The position numbers and the translations under genes were made by a program. A DNA stretch of 64,000 nt from Nematostella vectensis (Eukaryota > Cnidaria > Anthozoa > Actiniaria > Edwardsiidae): positions 7,681,540-7,745,539 of the forward strand of contig NC_064042.1 of NCBI RefSeq assembly GCF_932526225.1, in the 5' to 3' direction. Every line of letters starts with the position of its first letter. The stretch's first letter is position 1. Below the pieces are notes generated by a model. That model saw nothing but the letters and a program-made list of their open reading frames with translations. It searched no databases and was not told the origin of the DNA. Shown piece by piece: positions 1-12,165 of the stretch.

Positions 1-3000
1 GATTGACTTGCCGAAAGCAAATCACTGACTCGAAAGCTGCCTTATTGTACCTCATCGAATATGACATAGGCAGACTGCCAACAGACTTAAGTACGTATAA
101 CCTTTAGTTTGCGAATTGATCTAAAGCTGATTTTTCATGTTGTGTAACAAATAGATACTCGAAACCCCACTCTCAACTACTCTTATGCATCTTTGACTAC
201 TTCAAGTAGCAATAGTCTGTGTGTTTGACGATCCACCAGCCTTCAATTTTCAAAAAAGCTAAGCTGCCATTTCTATTTATGCTTGCCGTTTCCGGCGGCG
301 AATTCGTGCCTCGTGTTTCTAAACGCAAAAAGCCACCAGTTTCTTCTGGCGACTTATTTATAGTGGTTGCCGCAAATTAAGACATTCCTTCGGGGTATAG
401 GTAAAGTGTGTATGCTTCTTTTAAAATTGTTCAATTATTGAAGGTTTCTGGCGAGCGTCTTAGGATACCATATGGGTATACGTTTGTGATAACGTCATTG
501 AAAAATTTACTTCGCTTCTAATTTAAAGCAGATTTCAAAGTTTGCCCAGTAATACATTCGGTTTCATTGCCTAGCTAAACAAGGCCCTTGTGGAAAGAGC
601 TTGGTTCACATCTTGTGCAAATAGTGGCCTGATGAGCCGTCAATTTGTCTAGCGGATTCTATAATTATTTTTCACTTCGCTGAAAATTAAAGGCATCTAG
701 AAGAGCTAGCAGCTGAATAGGTTCCTTGCAGACTACCGATCTCAGCGGGCGGGATATTTGCACGTTTTCAATTGAATCACAGTGCTTCAAAGGATTCATT
801 CGAATCCATTCAAATACATACATGCTTCCAGTTTAGCTCGAATCTCAACAAAAATACAGAAGGACCACAAATACATACTTCGTCTTAAATAGACGTTCAC
901 GAATTTATTTTTAAAACGTTGATCCGAGTTATTTAGCTTATACTTAATTCTTCTCAAGTTACCGTGAAATCAAGACATGGAAATGTAAAGACTTTAACTC
1001 GACATTTCTGATTAATTAAGGCATCTTTTCTGATTTAGCTGAGTGAAAAGCCCTTATCTCAGCAAGTGCAATTGAAATTCGTTCCTGGAAAAATATTGTC
1101 TTTTTTGAAAGCCAATTTTAAGGCCCTTGCCTACAAAAAGACAAAAAAAAACATTTTTTTTCTAAATCACCCTTTCATTACAAACTTGCCAAGCTTTCAA
1201 AAAATATATTAAATATTGGTGGATTTGTTTGTTTTATTTACGAATTATTCAAGGTAGGTCTCCAAAAATACTTCTAAATTTACTCCATCTGATAACAGCG
1301 TTTCGCGGACAGGAATTGATAGAGCCCTCCTAGGAACTTTAATTTATTTCCGTGACTATTCCTTTCTAAATGTTATGTTTTCCATTTCTCTAATTTACAG
1401 TACAGTTTAGGTGTGAGATAGAAACATTCTTTTTGCCTGTTTTTGTCTGTGGCCATATTATGCCAAGTGCATTTTGGTGAATCGCTAATTGTGGTTGGAT
1501 TTAATGAAAACAATACGTTTAAAAGATAGTTTACTTTAGAGAGGATTGGTATTGACAAGCACTCGCGATTTGAATAAAGTTTAATGTGCATGGCAAATGA
1601 CATCGATTTCCCCAATCAACAAACATGGTTTTGCTTGGTTCGGTTAGACTGAAACAGACCTAACTTCCCGTGTTGTATTCTCAGAACAAGAGACATTTTG
1701 AATTATTGTCAAATCATCAAACCTCTTTGTAATCCATTCGACTGGATTTATGGGGGTGGCAAAGGGACCCAACATGAACATTCGATAAAATCGAATGCTT
1801 GCGGAAACCGTTTGAAGGGGGGCTGAATTGCTTTTCTCTGTCTATTGTGTCTAAAACTATTTACAGATTTATAAGGCGTCAAGAATGTCACAAGATTACT
1901 GCTTTATTGTAGTTAATTGACCCCGAGTTCCTAGGCGTTTATCGTGTGCAAATCGTATTGTATTTTAGTTATAATAAAACTATTGAAATATCCCTGTAAC
2001 TCAGTTGAGATAAGTGTGGTATGGAATTCGCGATAAGGATTTTTTAATTTTCTGATCATGCACGCCGTGAGAGAATAACATTGGCTTAAGGAAAAATATA
2101 CATTTATTTGAAATAAGGTTGCCCTCGAGAATTCATGTGTCCTAGCTCGCGTAGACTCATGGGTAACATATTTTTTAGCATTTATGCTATTTTTTTATAC
2201 CCGACAAGCGACACATGGATTCTCCGGGTGCAACCTATTAAAAAAAATATTTATATTATTAAATTATGATATTATTAGCTTGGTGAAAGCATGGGAGTGG
2301 CAATATATAGCAATATAAACTTTGGAAGGCATTACATTGAACATTAGTGTTAACTTGGAATTCTTTTTTATTCTATTTTCTGTCTTCTACAAATTGGGAT
2401 CAACTCTTTCTGCCCTGTCCCCTATAGGACCCTTGAATCCCTCCTCCCCCCCCCCCCCCCCCCCCTCCACACACACACACACACTCTACCAAGAACCTTA
2501 CATAGCTACCAAGGTTACCTTTGATGTTCCCTGCCCAATGTGATTTTTAGAATAACTGTCAAGGATATAAATTTACGAAATCACTAACCGCCATAAGAAG
2601 GGGCCTACTTCACACAGGAAACCGTAACTCATCTTTTCCAATTTCTCCTTTTCGTTCACTTACACTGACGATATCCTACGATCATAGAATACCATTCTTC
2701 TTTGTCACGGTCACGGACATAAAACTTTGAGGTCATATGGAAGTAGTTTCAGTTGGCTTCTACCTGTTATCTTTTCTCCTTATCTCTCTTATTAGAGGGC
2801 TTCGAAATGGTCAAATTATTGCCTCAGGATGAAGGTTCTAAATTCCATTCCAAGGCTCCGAGCACATTCTTCGATTTCAATTTTCTTTAAGAGATTTTGG
2901 ATTGCCCTTTTTCGTTATCGACCCATCATATTTCAAATGGTCGGTCCCTTTACCTGATGGCCTGTTAATCATGAATATTTTAAGAGAAGCTGAAGTTGAT

Positions 3001-3017
3001 CATCTAAATATTCTCAG
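1..3017. other. Non-coding DNA upstream of the first visible glypican exon
   Basis: No convincing exon was found. The stretch is AT-rich and has only short ORFs without family character. Because the exon at 3018 begins in mid-codon (it needs one base from a previous exon), at least part of this DNA must be intron of glypican gene 1; the exons for its signal peptide and first cysteines must lie here unseen or left of the window. It holds a C-run followed by CA repeats at about 2448-2484. Confidence 0.6.
2446..2484. repeat. Poly-C / (CA)n simple repeat
   Basis: A run of about 20 C, a short CT stretch and then about eight CA dinucleotides. It creates a proline-rich chance ORF that is not a gene. 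Confidence 0.9.
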
Positions 3018-6000
3018 GTTACTTCAAGAGTGTTGTGCAGGACGGCCATCAGCACAGCTTGCAGTTCCTTAGCACTTCAAACGTGAACCTCTCGCGCGCG
3101 GGACGCCCGCTCCTCGCGAGATTCTTCCAGCGCGTGGAACTCTCCATCGACAACGAGAACGTGAACCTTACGGATGTTGTCCTGGAGTTCTTCCGTGGTT
3201 CATTTCCTCTCTTATACAAGTACGCTTCGGGAAGATCTGAACATCTTTCCTCTCGCTACGAGAAGTGCCTTCGGGATCGCATGGAGGACATCCAGCCATT
3301 TGGCGACCACCCGAAGCAGATTGCGAACGGGCTGATCGAGGTGATCAAGCCTGTACAGGTGTATCTTGACAGCTTGACATTCGCGATGAAGATCATAGAT
3401 GGGTCACGGCTGCTCAGCTTCACTACTGGATGCGACCCTGTGCTCTTACAGATGACCTACTGTTCCTTGTGTAAGGGTTTATCCGAAACGTTAAAGCCAT
3501 GTCACCAGTACTGTCTGGAAGTGATGGAGAAGTGCTTAGCGCCCACCCTGCAGCTTCAGAAGTACTGGAAAGTGTATTTCGAGTCGCTGGATTCGCTCGC
3601 AAGTAGCTTGGCCGGAGAGAAGAGTGTTGGGTCTGTCATGACGTCTGTGTATAAGGATCTCTCGACTGCTGTAGCCCAAGTTCTCACCAGGGTTAATGAG
3701 GTCAAGCGCAAGGTTGGTGCTGGTTTCCTTTGTTTATGTAACAAATAGATAGACTTGAAAAACTTCATTACTGAATAACGTATGCGCATGCGCGTGTTCT
3801 GGCAAAAACAAACAAAATCTCAGTGTTGAATCGTTCGAGTAAAGGTACGAAAGGCTGACTTCGGTCGCTATTTTGACTTACTGTACAGCATTAAAACCAT
3901 ACTGTACAAAAGATGGCAAATTTTTTTGATAATGAGGGAGTCATAAAGAAAATTATAGCCTTAGGTTTGGTCTAGTTTTCTTAGCATTTGCCAAAATGTG
4001 ACAGTTCACCGGTAAAAAGCCGCCATTTTAAAACAAAAAGGCTGGTTTAACCGCGCGGTACTGGAACAAGTCTTGCGTTTTTCAGCACTGTCTTCGCCGC
4101 CACATTTACCGCACATGCGCGCCTTACTATTGGGAAGTTACAGGCGTGTTCCCAGGATATTGACTGGGGGAGGGGGGGGGGGGGTAATAAGTAATAAGAA
4201 TCATATGGAAAAAAACATAGTATTTGACGATTCTTCCATAAGAAATGACCCACTTTTTGCTGGCCAAGAGGGGGGAGGGTGGGGGGTGCACGCTGCGCAC
4301 CACCCTGTATACACGCCTGAGTTATATGTCCACCATTCCTATCACCATCTTCCACAAGCTATATTAACAACACCACTACGAGCAGCGCCATGACCCCCAC
4401 TATTCCCATTGCCCCATACAACAACCAATAACACCACCATCATAATAACAACCACCCCTCCCCTTTTGTCATCATCACTATCATTGTCATAACGAGCTCT
4501 TAATATCACCGTAGTTCTTTATTCCAATTTATCATATTTTGCTCAGTTAAAACACTACATGAATTGTATTGTCGTTTAAAGTATCAACAATTTCAAATGT
4601 GCAAAAAAAGCGCGCCAAAATAGAAAAAAGGGAAATGCGTAGCAGGTGACGTTGCTAAAAAATATCCATGTTTACAATCACCATAGTAACAGGCTATTCT
4701 CCGTCCTCCCAGGCGTACACGTATTGTGGGACTCCCCAATATGTAAATGAAGCACCTTCCTTGCCTAGTGCACCCCCTCCCCATAGACCAACCAGTGATA
4801 GTCACCTCCGGACCCCCCTGGAATCCAAGATGGAGGGTGCTAAGTCCAAGATGCTGCTCCTAAACACGCTGTTCGGTGAGCTGCCCAGTCTCGTTTGTGT
4901 TGCGGACGGCGTGGCTGCAGTTAGCGAGCGAAAGGGAGTAGAGAAATGCTGGAATGGAACGGCAATGGCCAGGTAAAGAACGATGGAAGGATCGGAGTGG
5001 AAAAATAAAAATGATTAAATTGTAAGATTTGATTGAATGATTAATTTGTAGATTGAACTATGAAAAAGGACTTTGAGCGTATAAGGTTTTGCACTATTTT
5101 TACATGCTAGTAGTCACAAAATCAGATCAGCTTCTTGCTAAGAAAGGTGGCCTTTGTGTGATTTGTACTTGTTATTGCTGGCTTTAATAAGTACCTAAAT
5201 TGTAGGTACATCGGTCCTCTGAGCGCATCAATGGACGCATTCCAAATCATCGCGATTGATAACGCCAAGATCAGAACTCTTGTCAGCGAGATGAAGCAAA
5301 CCATTAAAACGATCCAGCGTCACACGCGGAGAGAAAAGATAGACACTGGCAGCGGAAGCGGAGAAGGTGGAAGTGGAGGTGAGGGTTATTTCGCGGTCTA
5401 ATCGCGGTTACGAGTATATCGAGGTCAAATCGCGGTTACGAGTATATCGAGGTCTAATCGCGGTTACGAGTATATCGAGGTCTAATCGCAGTTACGAGTA
5501 TATCGAGGTCTAATCGCGGTTACGAGTATATCGTGGTCTAATCGCGGTTACGAGTATATCGAGGTCTAATCGCGGTTACGAGTATATCGAGGTCTAATCG
5601 CGGTTACGAGTATATCGAGGTCAAATCGCGGTTACGGGTACATCGAGGTCTAATCGCGGTTACGAGTATATCGAGGTCTAATCGCGGTTACGAGTATATC
5701 GAGGTCTAATCGCGGTTACGAGTATATCGTGGTCTAATCGCGGTTACGAGTATATCGAGGTCTAATCGCGGTTTAGAGTATATCGAGGTCTAATCGCGGT
5801 TACGAGTATGTCGAGGTCTAATCGCGGTTTAGGGTATATCGATGTCTAATCGCGGTAAAGAGTATATCGAGGTCTAATCGCGGTTACGAGTATACCGAGG
5901 TCAAATCGCGGTTACGAGTATATCGAGGTCAAATCGCGGTTACGAGTATATCGAGGTCTAATCGCGGTTTAGAGTATATCGAGGTCTAATCGCGGTTACG

Positions 6001-9000
6001 AGTACATCGAGGTCAAATCGCGGTTTAGAGTATATCGAGGTCAAATCGCGGTTTAGAGTATATCGAGGTCAAATCACGGTTAAGAGTATATCGAGATCAA
6101 ATCGCGGTTAAGAGTATATAAGGTCAAATAGCGGTTTCGTGTATATCGAAGTCAAATCACGGTTAGGAATATATCGAGGTCAAATCGCGGTTAAGAGTAT
6201 ATCAGGTCAAATCGCGGTAAAGAGTATATCGAGGTCAAATCACGGTAAAGAGTATATCGAGGTCAAATCACGGTAAAGAGTATGTCGAGGTCAAATCACG
6301 GTTAAGAGTATATCGAGGTCAAATCACGGTTAAGAATATATCGAGGTCAAATCGCGGTTTCGAGTATATCGAGGTCAAATCGCGGTTACGAGTATACCGA
6401 GGTCAAATCGCGGTTTCGAGTATATCAAGGTCAAATCGCGGTTTCGAGTATATCGAGGTCAAATCGCGGTTACGAGTATATCAAGGTCAAATCGCGGTTT
6501 CGAGTATATCGAGGTCAAATCGCGGTTACGGGTATATCAAGGTCAAATCGCGGTTTCGAGTATATCGAGGTCAAATCACGGTTAGGAGTATATCGAGGTC
6601 AATTCACGGTTAGGAATATATCAAGGTCAAATCGCGGTTTCGGGTATATCGAGGTCAAATCGCGGTTTCGAGTATATCAAGGTCAAATCGCGGTTTCGAG
6701 TATATCAAGGTCAAATCGCGGTTTCGAGTATATCGAGGTCAAATCCCGTTTTTTTGCTCTTGTGTACGTAACATAGCGATGGAATCTGCACAAATGGAAG
6801 TAAAGGCGTGATGTTATCGCGAAGGGGTCAAAAGTTACCTGGTTTCTTTCGGACATATGTATATGTTGCGGGCAAATAGCCCTAGGCTACGCGGCAATAT
6901 TTCGAACGTGCAATATGTTGGCCCTTGAGTGACATTGTTGTTTGCATCTTGCGTGACATTATCATGTGCGCCTTGCGTAAACATTGTTATGTGCACCTTG
7001 CGTGACATTTTCATGTGCACCTTGCGTGACATTTTCATGTGCACCTTGCGTGACAATATCATGTGCGCCTTGCGTGACATTATCCTGTGTGCCTTGCGTG
7101 ACATTATCCTGTGTGCCTTGCGTGACATTGTCCTTGTTCCCTTGTAGGTTCCAATGTCATAGATGGTAGCGGATGCGATTCAGACGACGACGATTGTGCC
7201 AGTGGAAGTGGAAAGAATACGGTGGACTTCAGAGGTGAACTCGAATAAGCAGCTTGTAGAGCGAAGCGTATCTTTTACACCACTGTTATATTTTTTTGCC
7301 CGCCTGCCTACCTGATGCTAAATTACTAGGGCGTAGACAGGAGCTGGTTGAGTCTCTCACGTCTAAAAGGCCGACGTATAGACATACGGAACTTAGCCCA
7401 TTACTAGGAGTGCGCGACAGGGGGAGCCCATCACTAGGAGCGCGTGACTATATCATTGTCTTGAGTGAGCCCATCACTAGGAGTACACAACACAGATAGC
7501 CCATCACTAGGAGCGCGTGACTATATCATTGTCTTGAGTGAGCCCATTACTAGGAGCGCACAACACAGGTAGCCCATCACTAGGAGTACACAACACAGGT
7601 AGCCTATCACTAGGAGCGCGTGACTATATCATTGTCTTGAGTGAGCCCATCACTAGGAGTACACAACACAGATAGCCCATCACTAGGAGCGCGTGACTAT
7701 ATCATTGTCTTGAGTGAGCCCATCACTAGGAGTACACAACACAGATAGCCCATCACTAGGGGCGCGTGACTATATCATTGTCTTGAGTGAGCCCATTACT
7801 AGGAGCGCACAACACAGGTAGCCCATCACTAGGAGCGCACAACACAGGTAGCCCATCACTAGGAGCGCACAACACAGGTAGCCCATCACTAGGAGTACAC
7901 AACACAGATAGCCCATCACTAGGAGCGCGTGACTATATCATTGTCTTGAGTGAGCCCATCACTAGGAGTACACAACACAGATAGCCCATCACTAGGAGCG
8001 CACAACACAGGTAGCCCATCACTAGGAGCGCACAACACAGATAGCCCATCACTAGGAGCGCACAACACAGATAGCCCATCACTAGGAGCGCACAACACAG
8101 ATAGCCCATCACTAGGAGCGCACAACACAGATAGCCCATCACTAGGAGCGCACAACACAGGTAGCCCATCACTAGGAGTACACAACACAGGTAGCCTATC
8201 ACTAGGAGCGCACAACACAGGTAGCCCATCACTAGGGGCGCACAACACAGATAGCCCATCACTAGGAGCGCGTGACTATATCATTGTCTTGAGTGAGCCC
8301 ATTACTAGGAGCGCACAACACAGGTAGCCCATCACTAGGAGCGCACAACACAGGAAGCTTATCACTAGGAGCGCACAACACAGGTAGCCCATCACTAGGG
8401 GCGCACAACACAGATAGCCCATCACTAGGAGCGCATGACTATATCATTGTCTTGAGTGAGCCCATCACTAGGAGCGCACAACACAGATAGCCTATCACTA
8501 GGAGCGCACAACACAGATAGCCCATCACTAGGAGCGCATGACTATATCATTGTCTTGAGTGGGCCATTTAAAAGACTTGCTATTTAAACCTTGCAGAGGG
8601 CTCTTGGCCAGTGTAGAAGATCTATGAGAGACTTAATGCTACTCAGTCCCATCTATTCTAAGGTGTCTCTTGTCTCTATAACGCTTGTCGCGCTGCCTCT
8701 TCAACCGCAAAGTAAAGAAAATTCAAGAACGCCTGCCCCCAGTTTTTCGATGTCGGTTACGTCCTTGAATTCAAACAGCAAAGTAGAGAAAAGGACATGA
8801 CGGAAAAACCTGGAAAACGCGCAATTCCAGATAGAGAGAGGAGGCACAATTTCTTACAATCGCTATAGGTTTCCTTGTATAACGGAGTGATTTTCAAAAC
8901 ACAAATGACGTGAGGCCGAAGTGCACATAACCAGATTTTGGCTTTTTAAGATAATTTTTCCTTGATCATCATTGCCCTGTGTATCAGTTCAGGGACGAAA

Positions 9001-10628
9001 AGCTCAAATTTCAATGACACTTTACAAAAAGTCGCATCAATTTAAAAAAAGTCGCACTTGATGTGTTGTTTGCTATAAGTTACTAAGTACTCAGAGAAAT
9101 TCTCTGCCTTATTCGATGTAAGATGGGCTTATTTGAAGCGTCACGTCATGTTTTTCCGTCATGTCAGAGAAAAGGGGTTTAGTGCGCATCAGAGAACTGC
9201 ATAATCCTTCTAGTCATGAAGTGTCTTCGAGTAAAATCTGTGATCGTCGCATGTGCTAATTAGCTAAACCAAGAGAGCATAAGATAAGAGAGGGACACTT
9301 GGGTATTACCCGCGCGCCATGTCGATTCCCATCCTGGCTATTTTTAGTGACCACCACCCCACCACTGCGCGTGAGAATTTGCTCCTTTTATTTTGTCCTA
9401 CTCCCCCGCGGGTTGCGTGTTGTTGTTTTGCCAACTCGATAGGAATGAAAAGAGATCATGTAAATAACTCGGAAGAAGAAAACAAGTCTAACTTAAGTTA
9501 CCAAGATTGGCAAATATACTCACAGAAAGCTAAATCCCTGAATAGTTTGACTTACAGATTTCGTTTGACCATTAAGAAGATAATGAATGTTGAGAAACCA
9601 CGAAAACGCAGCAAGTTAGAGCGGAAGCGGTGTTTGAAGCACGAGGTTTTTCCGCTCTTGATTTTGAATGAAGTCGTTTTTAATAATAATAATAATATAA
9701 TAATAATAATAATGGTTTATTACAGATTCCAACAATTAAGAGGCTCTTCTTCTGTAAGATACTTACAATTAACAATGCACGTTTTCGAAATCTCGCAATC
9801 CTCGAAGAAATACATCCCCTTAATAAACCGCAACTGTCTGTATCCTTGTTGCTAGAATAAAATTTTCGATGCTATTTGTGCAAATAGGGTGTTTTTTTCG
9901 GTTTCAAGTCACAAAACAGCGGCAAACAACAAGATGTAAATGCCAAAGCGCGGGGGTAGGTAGGGTGGTGGTTACTAAAATAAGCCGGATTCGGACGCGA
10001 CATGGCGCGCGGGTAATACCAAAGTGTCCCTCACTTATCTTATGCTCTCTTGGCTAAACTTTGTATTGGTGGTCACGGTAGCGCGCGTCGCATGGTTAAC
10101 TTTGTCTTAGACCCCGTCCCCACTTATCCGTTTTCGTTTTAAAACGCAACCTTTTTGTTCCGTTTTCGAAACGATCCGCGTCCACACGAAGCGTTTTCAT
10201 TTTTATACGACCCGTCCCCACGAAAACGATAACAAGTTCTACAGCGCCTGCGTACTCGCGCGCCAAGTGGACTGCGTTTTGAAACGAAAACTGATACGTG
10301 GGGACAGGGTCTTAGTGCGCGTGTCGCATGGTTAACTTTGTATTGGTGGTCACCGTAGTGCGTGTCGCCCTAAAACTAGTTTCCGCGCACCTTTAATGTT
10401 ACTTTTTCTAATGTTTTTGTTTTTACAGGCGACGGAAGAAAAGACGATGGCGACTTCTACCTAACCGACACCACCACAGCAAACCCAAATGGCAAACCCA
10501 CCGTGCAGCTTGATGGCGGAGTCCTGGGCGCCAAAAACGACAAACGCAGCGCGGCTACAACCGCGGGACTTCATCATGCGTTACTCGCATGCGTGACCGT
10601 ACTAGCGGTCCTTATACTCGGAGTATAG
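3018..10628 (+). CDS. Glypican gene 1 (5' exons missing), GPI-anchored heparan sulfate proteoglycan core
   Basis: Five exons join in frame: 3018-3712, 4713-4972, 5206-5378, 7148-7234 and 10429-10628 (stop TAG 10626-10628), giving 470 residues of the C-terminal part. Glypicans are cell-surface core proteins that carry heparan sulfate and modulate Wnt, Hedgehog and BMP ligands. The first exon encodes the helical cysteine-rich core: it has the family PFGD element after a CLRDRM helix, then a TYCSLCKG cysteine motif and the CHQYC motif. The second exon ends in the typical CWNG(T) motif. Exons 3 and 4 encode several Ser-Gly dipeptides next to acidic residues (SGSG, DGSGCDSDDDD, ASGSG), which are candidate glycosaminoglycan attachment sites. 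The last exon ends in a hydrophobic tail after small residues, as expected for a GPI signal. Compared with glypican gene 2, an intron is missing inside the exon at 4713 and one more is present in the Ser-Gly region. The donor at 3713 (GTTGGT) is weak but agrees in phase with gene 2. The upstream exons are not in the window. Confidence 0.9.
4136..4324. mobile_element. Short TIR element in glypican 1 intron
   Basis: The ends at 4141 (CAGGCGTGTTCCCAGG) and 4319 (reading CAGGCGTGTATACAGGG on the other strand) are inverted repeats. The 5-bp sequence AGTTA flanks both sides (4136-4140 and 4320-4324). The interior has G-rich runs and no ORF. CAGGCGTG-type ends resemble hAT-like MITEs, but the expected 8-bp target duplication is not seen, so the superfamily is uncertain. 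Confidence 0.55.
5391..6746. repeat. 28-bp minisatellite in glypican 1 intron (about 48 copies)
   Basis: The tandem unit is 28 bp, reading about GAGGTCTAATCGCGGTTACG followed by AGTATATC. The array starts about a dozen bases after the donor of the exon ending at 5378. The 5' half mostly has GTCTAATCGCGG and the 3' half GTCAAATCGCGG, so the array has expanded in blocks of variants. It is CpG-rich compared with the surrounding DNA. Confidence 0.95.
6923..7143. repeat. 24-bp minisatellite abutting a 3' splice site
   Basis: About nine copies of a 24-bp unit (CTTGCGTGACATTTTCATGT plus GCAC). The last unit runs directly into the acceptor CCCTTGTAG used by the glypican exon at 7148, and CTTG-TAG lines up with the unit start CTTGCGT. 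The ORFs it makes on both strands are repeat artefacts. Confidence 0.9.
7383..8560. repeat. Composite 30-bp / 43-bp satellite in glypican 1 intron
   Basis: The main unit is 30 bp (AGCCCATCACTAGGAGCGCA plus CAACACAGGT). It is interspersed with a 43-bp variant in which the tail is replaced by CGTGACTATATCATTGTCTTGAGTG. Since 30 bp is 10 codons, all frames stay open and give false SPSLGAHNTD-type repeat proteins. The variants recur in a higher-order pattern. Confidence 0.95.
8785..9174 (+). mobile_element. MITE family M, copy A (9-bp target duplication, Mutator-like)
   Basis: The 372-bp element 8794-9165 begins GACATGACGGAAAAACCTGG and ends with the complement of GACATGACGGAAAAACATGA. It is flanked by a perfect 9-bp direct repeat AGAGAAAAG at 8785-8793 and 9166-9174. 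There is no coding capacity. A second copy in opposite orientation lies in a PARL intron (32271-32636). A 9-bp duplication is typical of Mutator-like elements; that assignment is inference. Confidence 0.88.
9263..10059 (+). mobile_element. Non-autonomous DNA transposon family T, copy 1 (7-bp target duplication)
   Basis: The element 9270-10052 (783 bp) has long terminal inverted repeats that start CAAGAGAGCATAAGATAAGA and run for roughly 100 bp with mismatches. It is flanked by the perfect 7-bp repeat GCTAAAC (9263-9269, 10053-10059). No transposase is visible; an ORF through its left half is not protein-like. A second, larger copy with the same ends and another 7-bp duplication lies at 59055-61748. 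Seven-bp duplications fit P- or Dada-type transposons better than hAT (8) or Mutator (9). Confidence 0.88.
10107..10314. mobile_element. Small MITE with TTA target duplication (Harbinger-like)
   Basis: The 202-bp element 10110-10311 begins GACCCCGTCCCCAC and ends GTGGGGACAGGGTC, giving 14-bp inverted ends with one mismatch. TTA flanks both sides. The interior is rich in GTTTTCG/CGAAAAC motifs and is itself partly palindromic. A 3-bp TTA duplication suits PIF/Harbinger elements. A diverged inverted relative is at about 56845-57010. The host DNA on both sides shares a short repeat (GTCGCATGGTTAACTTTGT). Confidence 0.75.
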
Positions 10629-11749
10629 CCCTCGGCGGGGTTCAAATAGTGCATTAATAGGTTCCCGGGTCAATACGGTAAAAGGCGTCGCTAATGACGC
10701 CCGCGCTTTTAAAGACTTTTAGAAATTGGGACCATAACTTTCCTTGACAAAATTACACGCTATTTTTGAAATAAGGTTTCGCGGATACCCTTGAAAATTG
10801 CGAACGTTTACGAAGGGTCCTATGATATCCTACTTTGTAAGAACCCTGAATCCGACCATGGTAAGGACAGACAAGGTTTATGAAACAAGAAATACTCCCT
10901 TGCCCCCCTCTTCTTAAAAAGAGACATTTGTCAAGGAATGTGAAATTAGCCGTTTACAGTCAATAAGGACTCACACCCGAATATTACAACCTTTAAGTCA
11001 GCCGTTACATCACCGCCGAATAGTACCGAGTACGAAGCCGTCACGAGTCACCTCGGAATAGAACCGGAGTCACCCCGACTCGTGCCGACTTACAACGGAA
11101 TATTACTGCCATTAAGTGAGCCGACAATTATCAAATTTCCTGAAAAATGAAGCTCCATACATTTTCTATAAAATTAGTTAAGGGACCGCTTTGGTATCTT
11201 ATGGGTATGTTACAAAAATCCCCTAACAAATTCGAGGGATTCAAAAATTTGGGGAAAAACGAACCTGCCAATCCTTGGCTTACTAAAGGAATAGCGCATT
11301 TCAGAGGAAGAAAGTCAAGTTACCCAACTACCTGTGGAAAAAAAGATATCGAGGGGTAAAGAAAAACTACCCGTCGCATATCAAATAGTCGGTCCTTGAC
11401 CCGTTTTACCAATGGCAAGGGGCCAACGGTGATAACGGGTTTCTGCTAAACAGTGCTAAGCTGTGTGAATCGGTTTCTGTAAATCAGACTTTATCCTTAC
11501 TATCCTGTAATGATATTATTCTTTGTGTACTCTTGCTGATAACTCCTACTAGTTTCGAAATTATTGTAAATAACTACAATTTATTAATCTTTATTTGGTA
11601 CATGATACAACAACGTGACATCATGACATTGTTATTCTTGTTTGACTGGTGTGTTTTTATCTATAGGGTTAGACGATCAAAAGCTTGGGATTAGCGATAT
11701 CTAAAAAATGTCCTGCTTTATAGTATGAAAAATGTAGCCTATTTTCAGG
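10629..11749. other. Intergenic DNA after glypican 1
   Basis: This holds the 3' UTR of glypican 1 (end not determined; no convincing AATAAA close to the stop) and unremarkable AT-rich sequence. No further gene is supported. Confidence 0.6.
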
Positions 11750-12165
11750 CGTTTACCCGTTGTTTTTCGCTATGTTTACCTGGTGTTCTTTGCTATGTTT
11801 ACCAGGTGTTTTTTGCTGTTTACCCGGGTTTTCTCGCTATGTTTATCCGATGATTCTCGCTATGTTTACCCTGGTTTTCTCGCTATTTTTACCCGGTGTT
11901 TTTCGCTATTTTTACCCGGTGATTTTCGCTATGTTTACCCGGTGTTTTTCGCTTAGTTTATCCGGGTTTGTCGCTGTGTTTACCCGGGTTTACTCGCTAT
12001 GTTTACCCGGGTTTTCTCGCTATGTTTACCCGGAGTTTTTCGCTATTTTCACCCGGTGATTTTCGCTATGTTTACCCGGTGTTTTTTGCTTAGTTAACCC
12101 GGGTTTTCTCGCTGTGTCTATCCGGTGATTTTCGCATTGTTTACCCGGTGATTTTCGCTATGCCC
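11750..12165. repeat. 23-bp minisatellite
   Basis: About 18 degenerate copies of TTTACCCGGGTTTTCTCGCT plus ATG. A 99-aa ORF through it is a repeat artefact. Confidence 0.92.

Noticed and set aside
1..3017. Search for the signal-peptide and first cysteine exons of glypican 1
   Set aside because: No segment resembling glypican 2 exons 1-2 was found by eye; they are probably left of the window.
5391..6746. CRISPR-like appearance of the arrays
   Set aside because: Units are directly adjacent without unique spacers, and the genes are eukaryotic with introns.
6835..7169. Cys- or Met-rich repeat ORFs
   Set aside because: Artefacts of the 24-bp minisatellite, open in overlapping frames on both strands.
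7787..8327. Repeat proteins of the type SPSLGAHNTD on plus and LCAPSDGLSV on minus
   Set aside because: They arise because the 30-bp satellite unit is a multiple of three and lacks stops in several frames on both strands; the array is intronic.
9319..9855. 178-codon ORF inside transposon copy 1
   Set aside because: It runs from the terminal repeat through AAT microsatellite and is not kept open in copy 2; it shows no transposase motifs.
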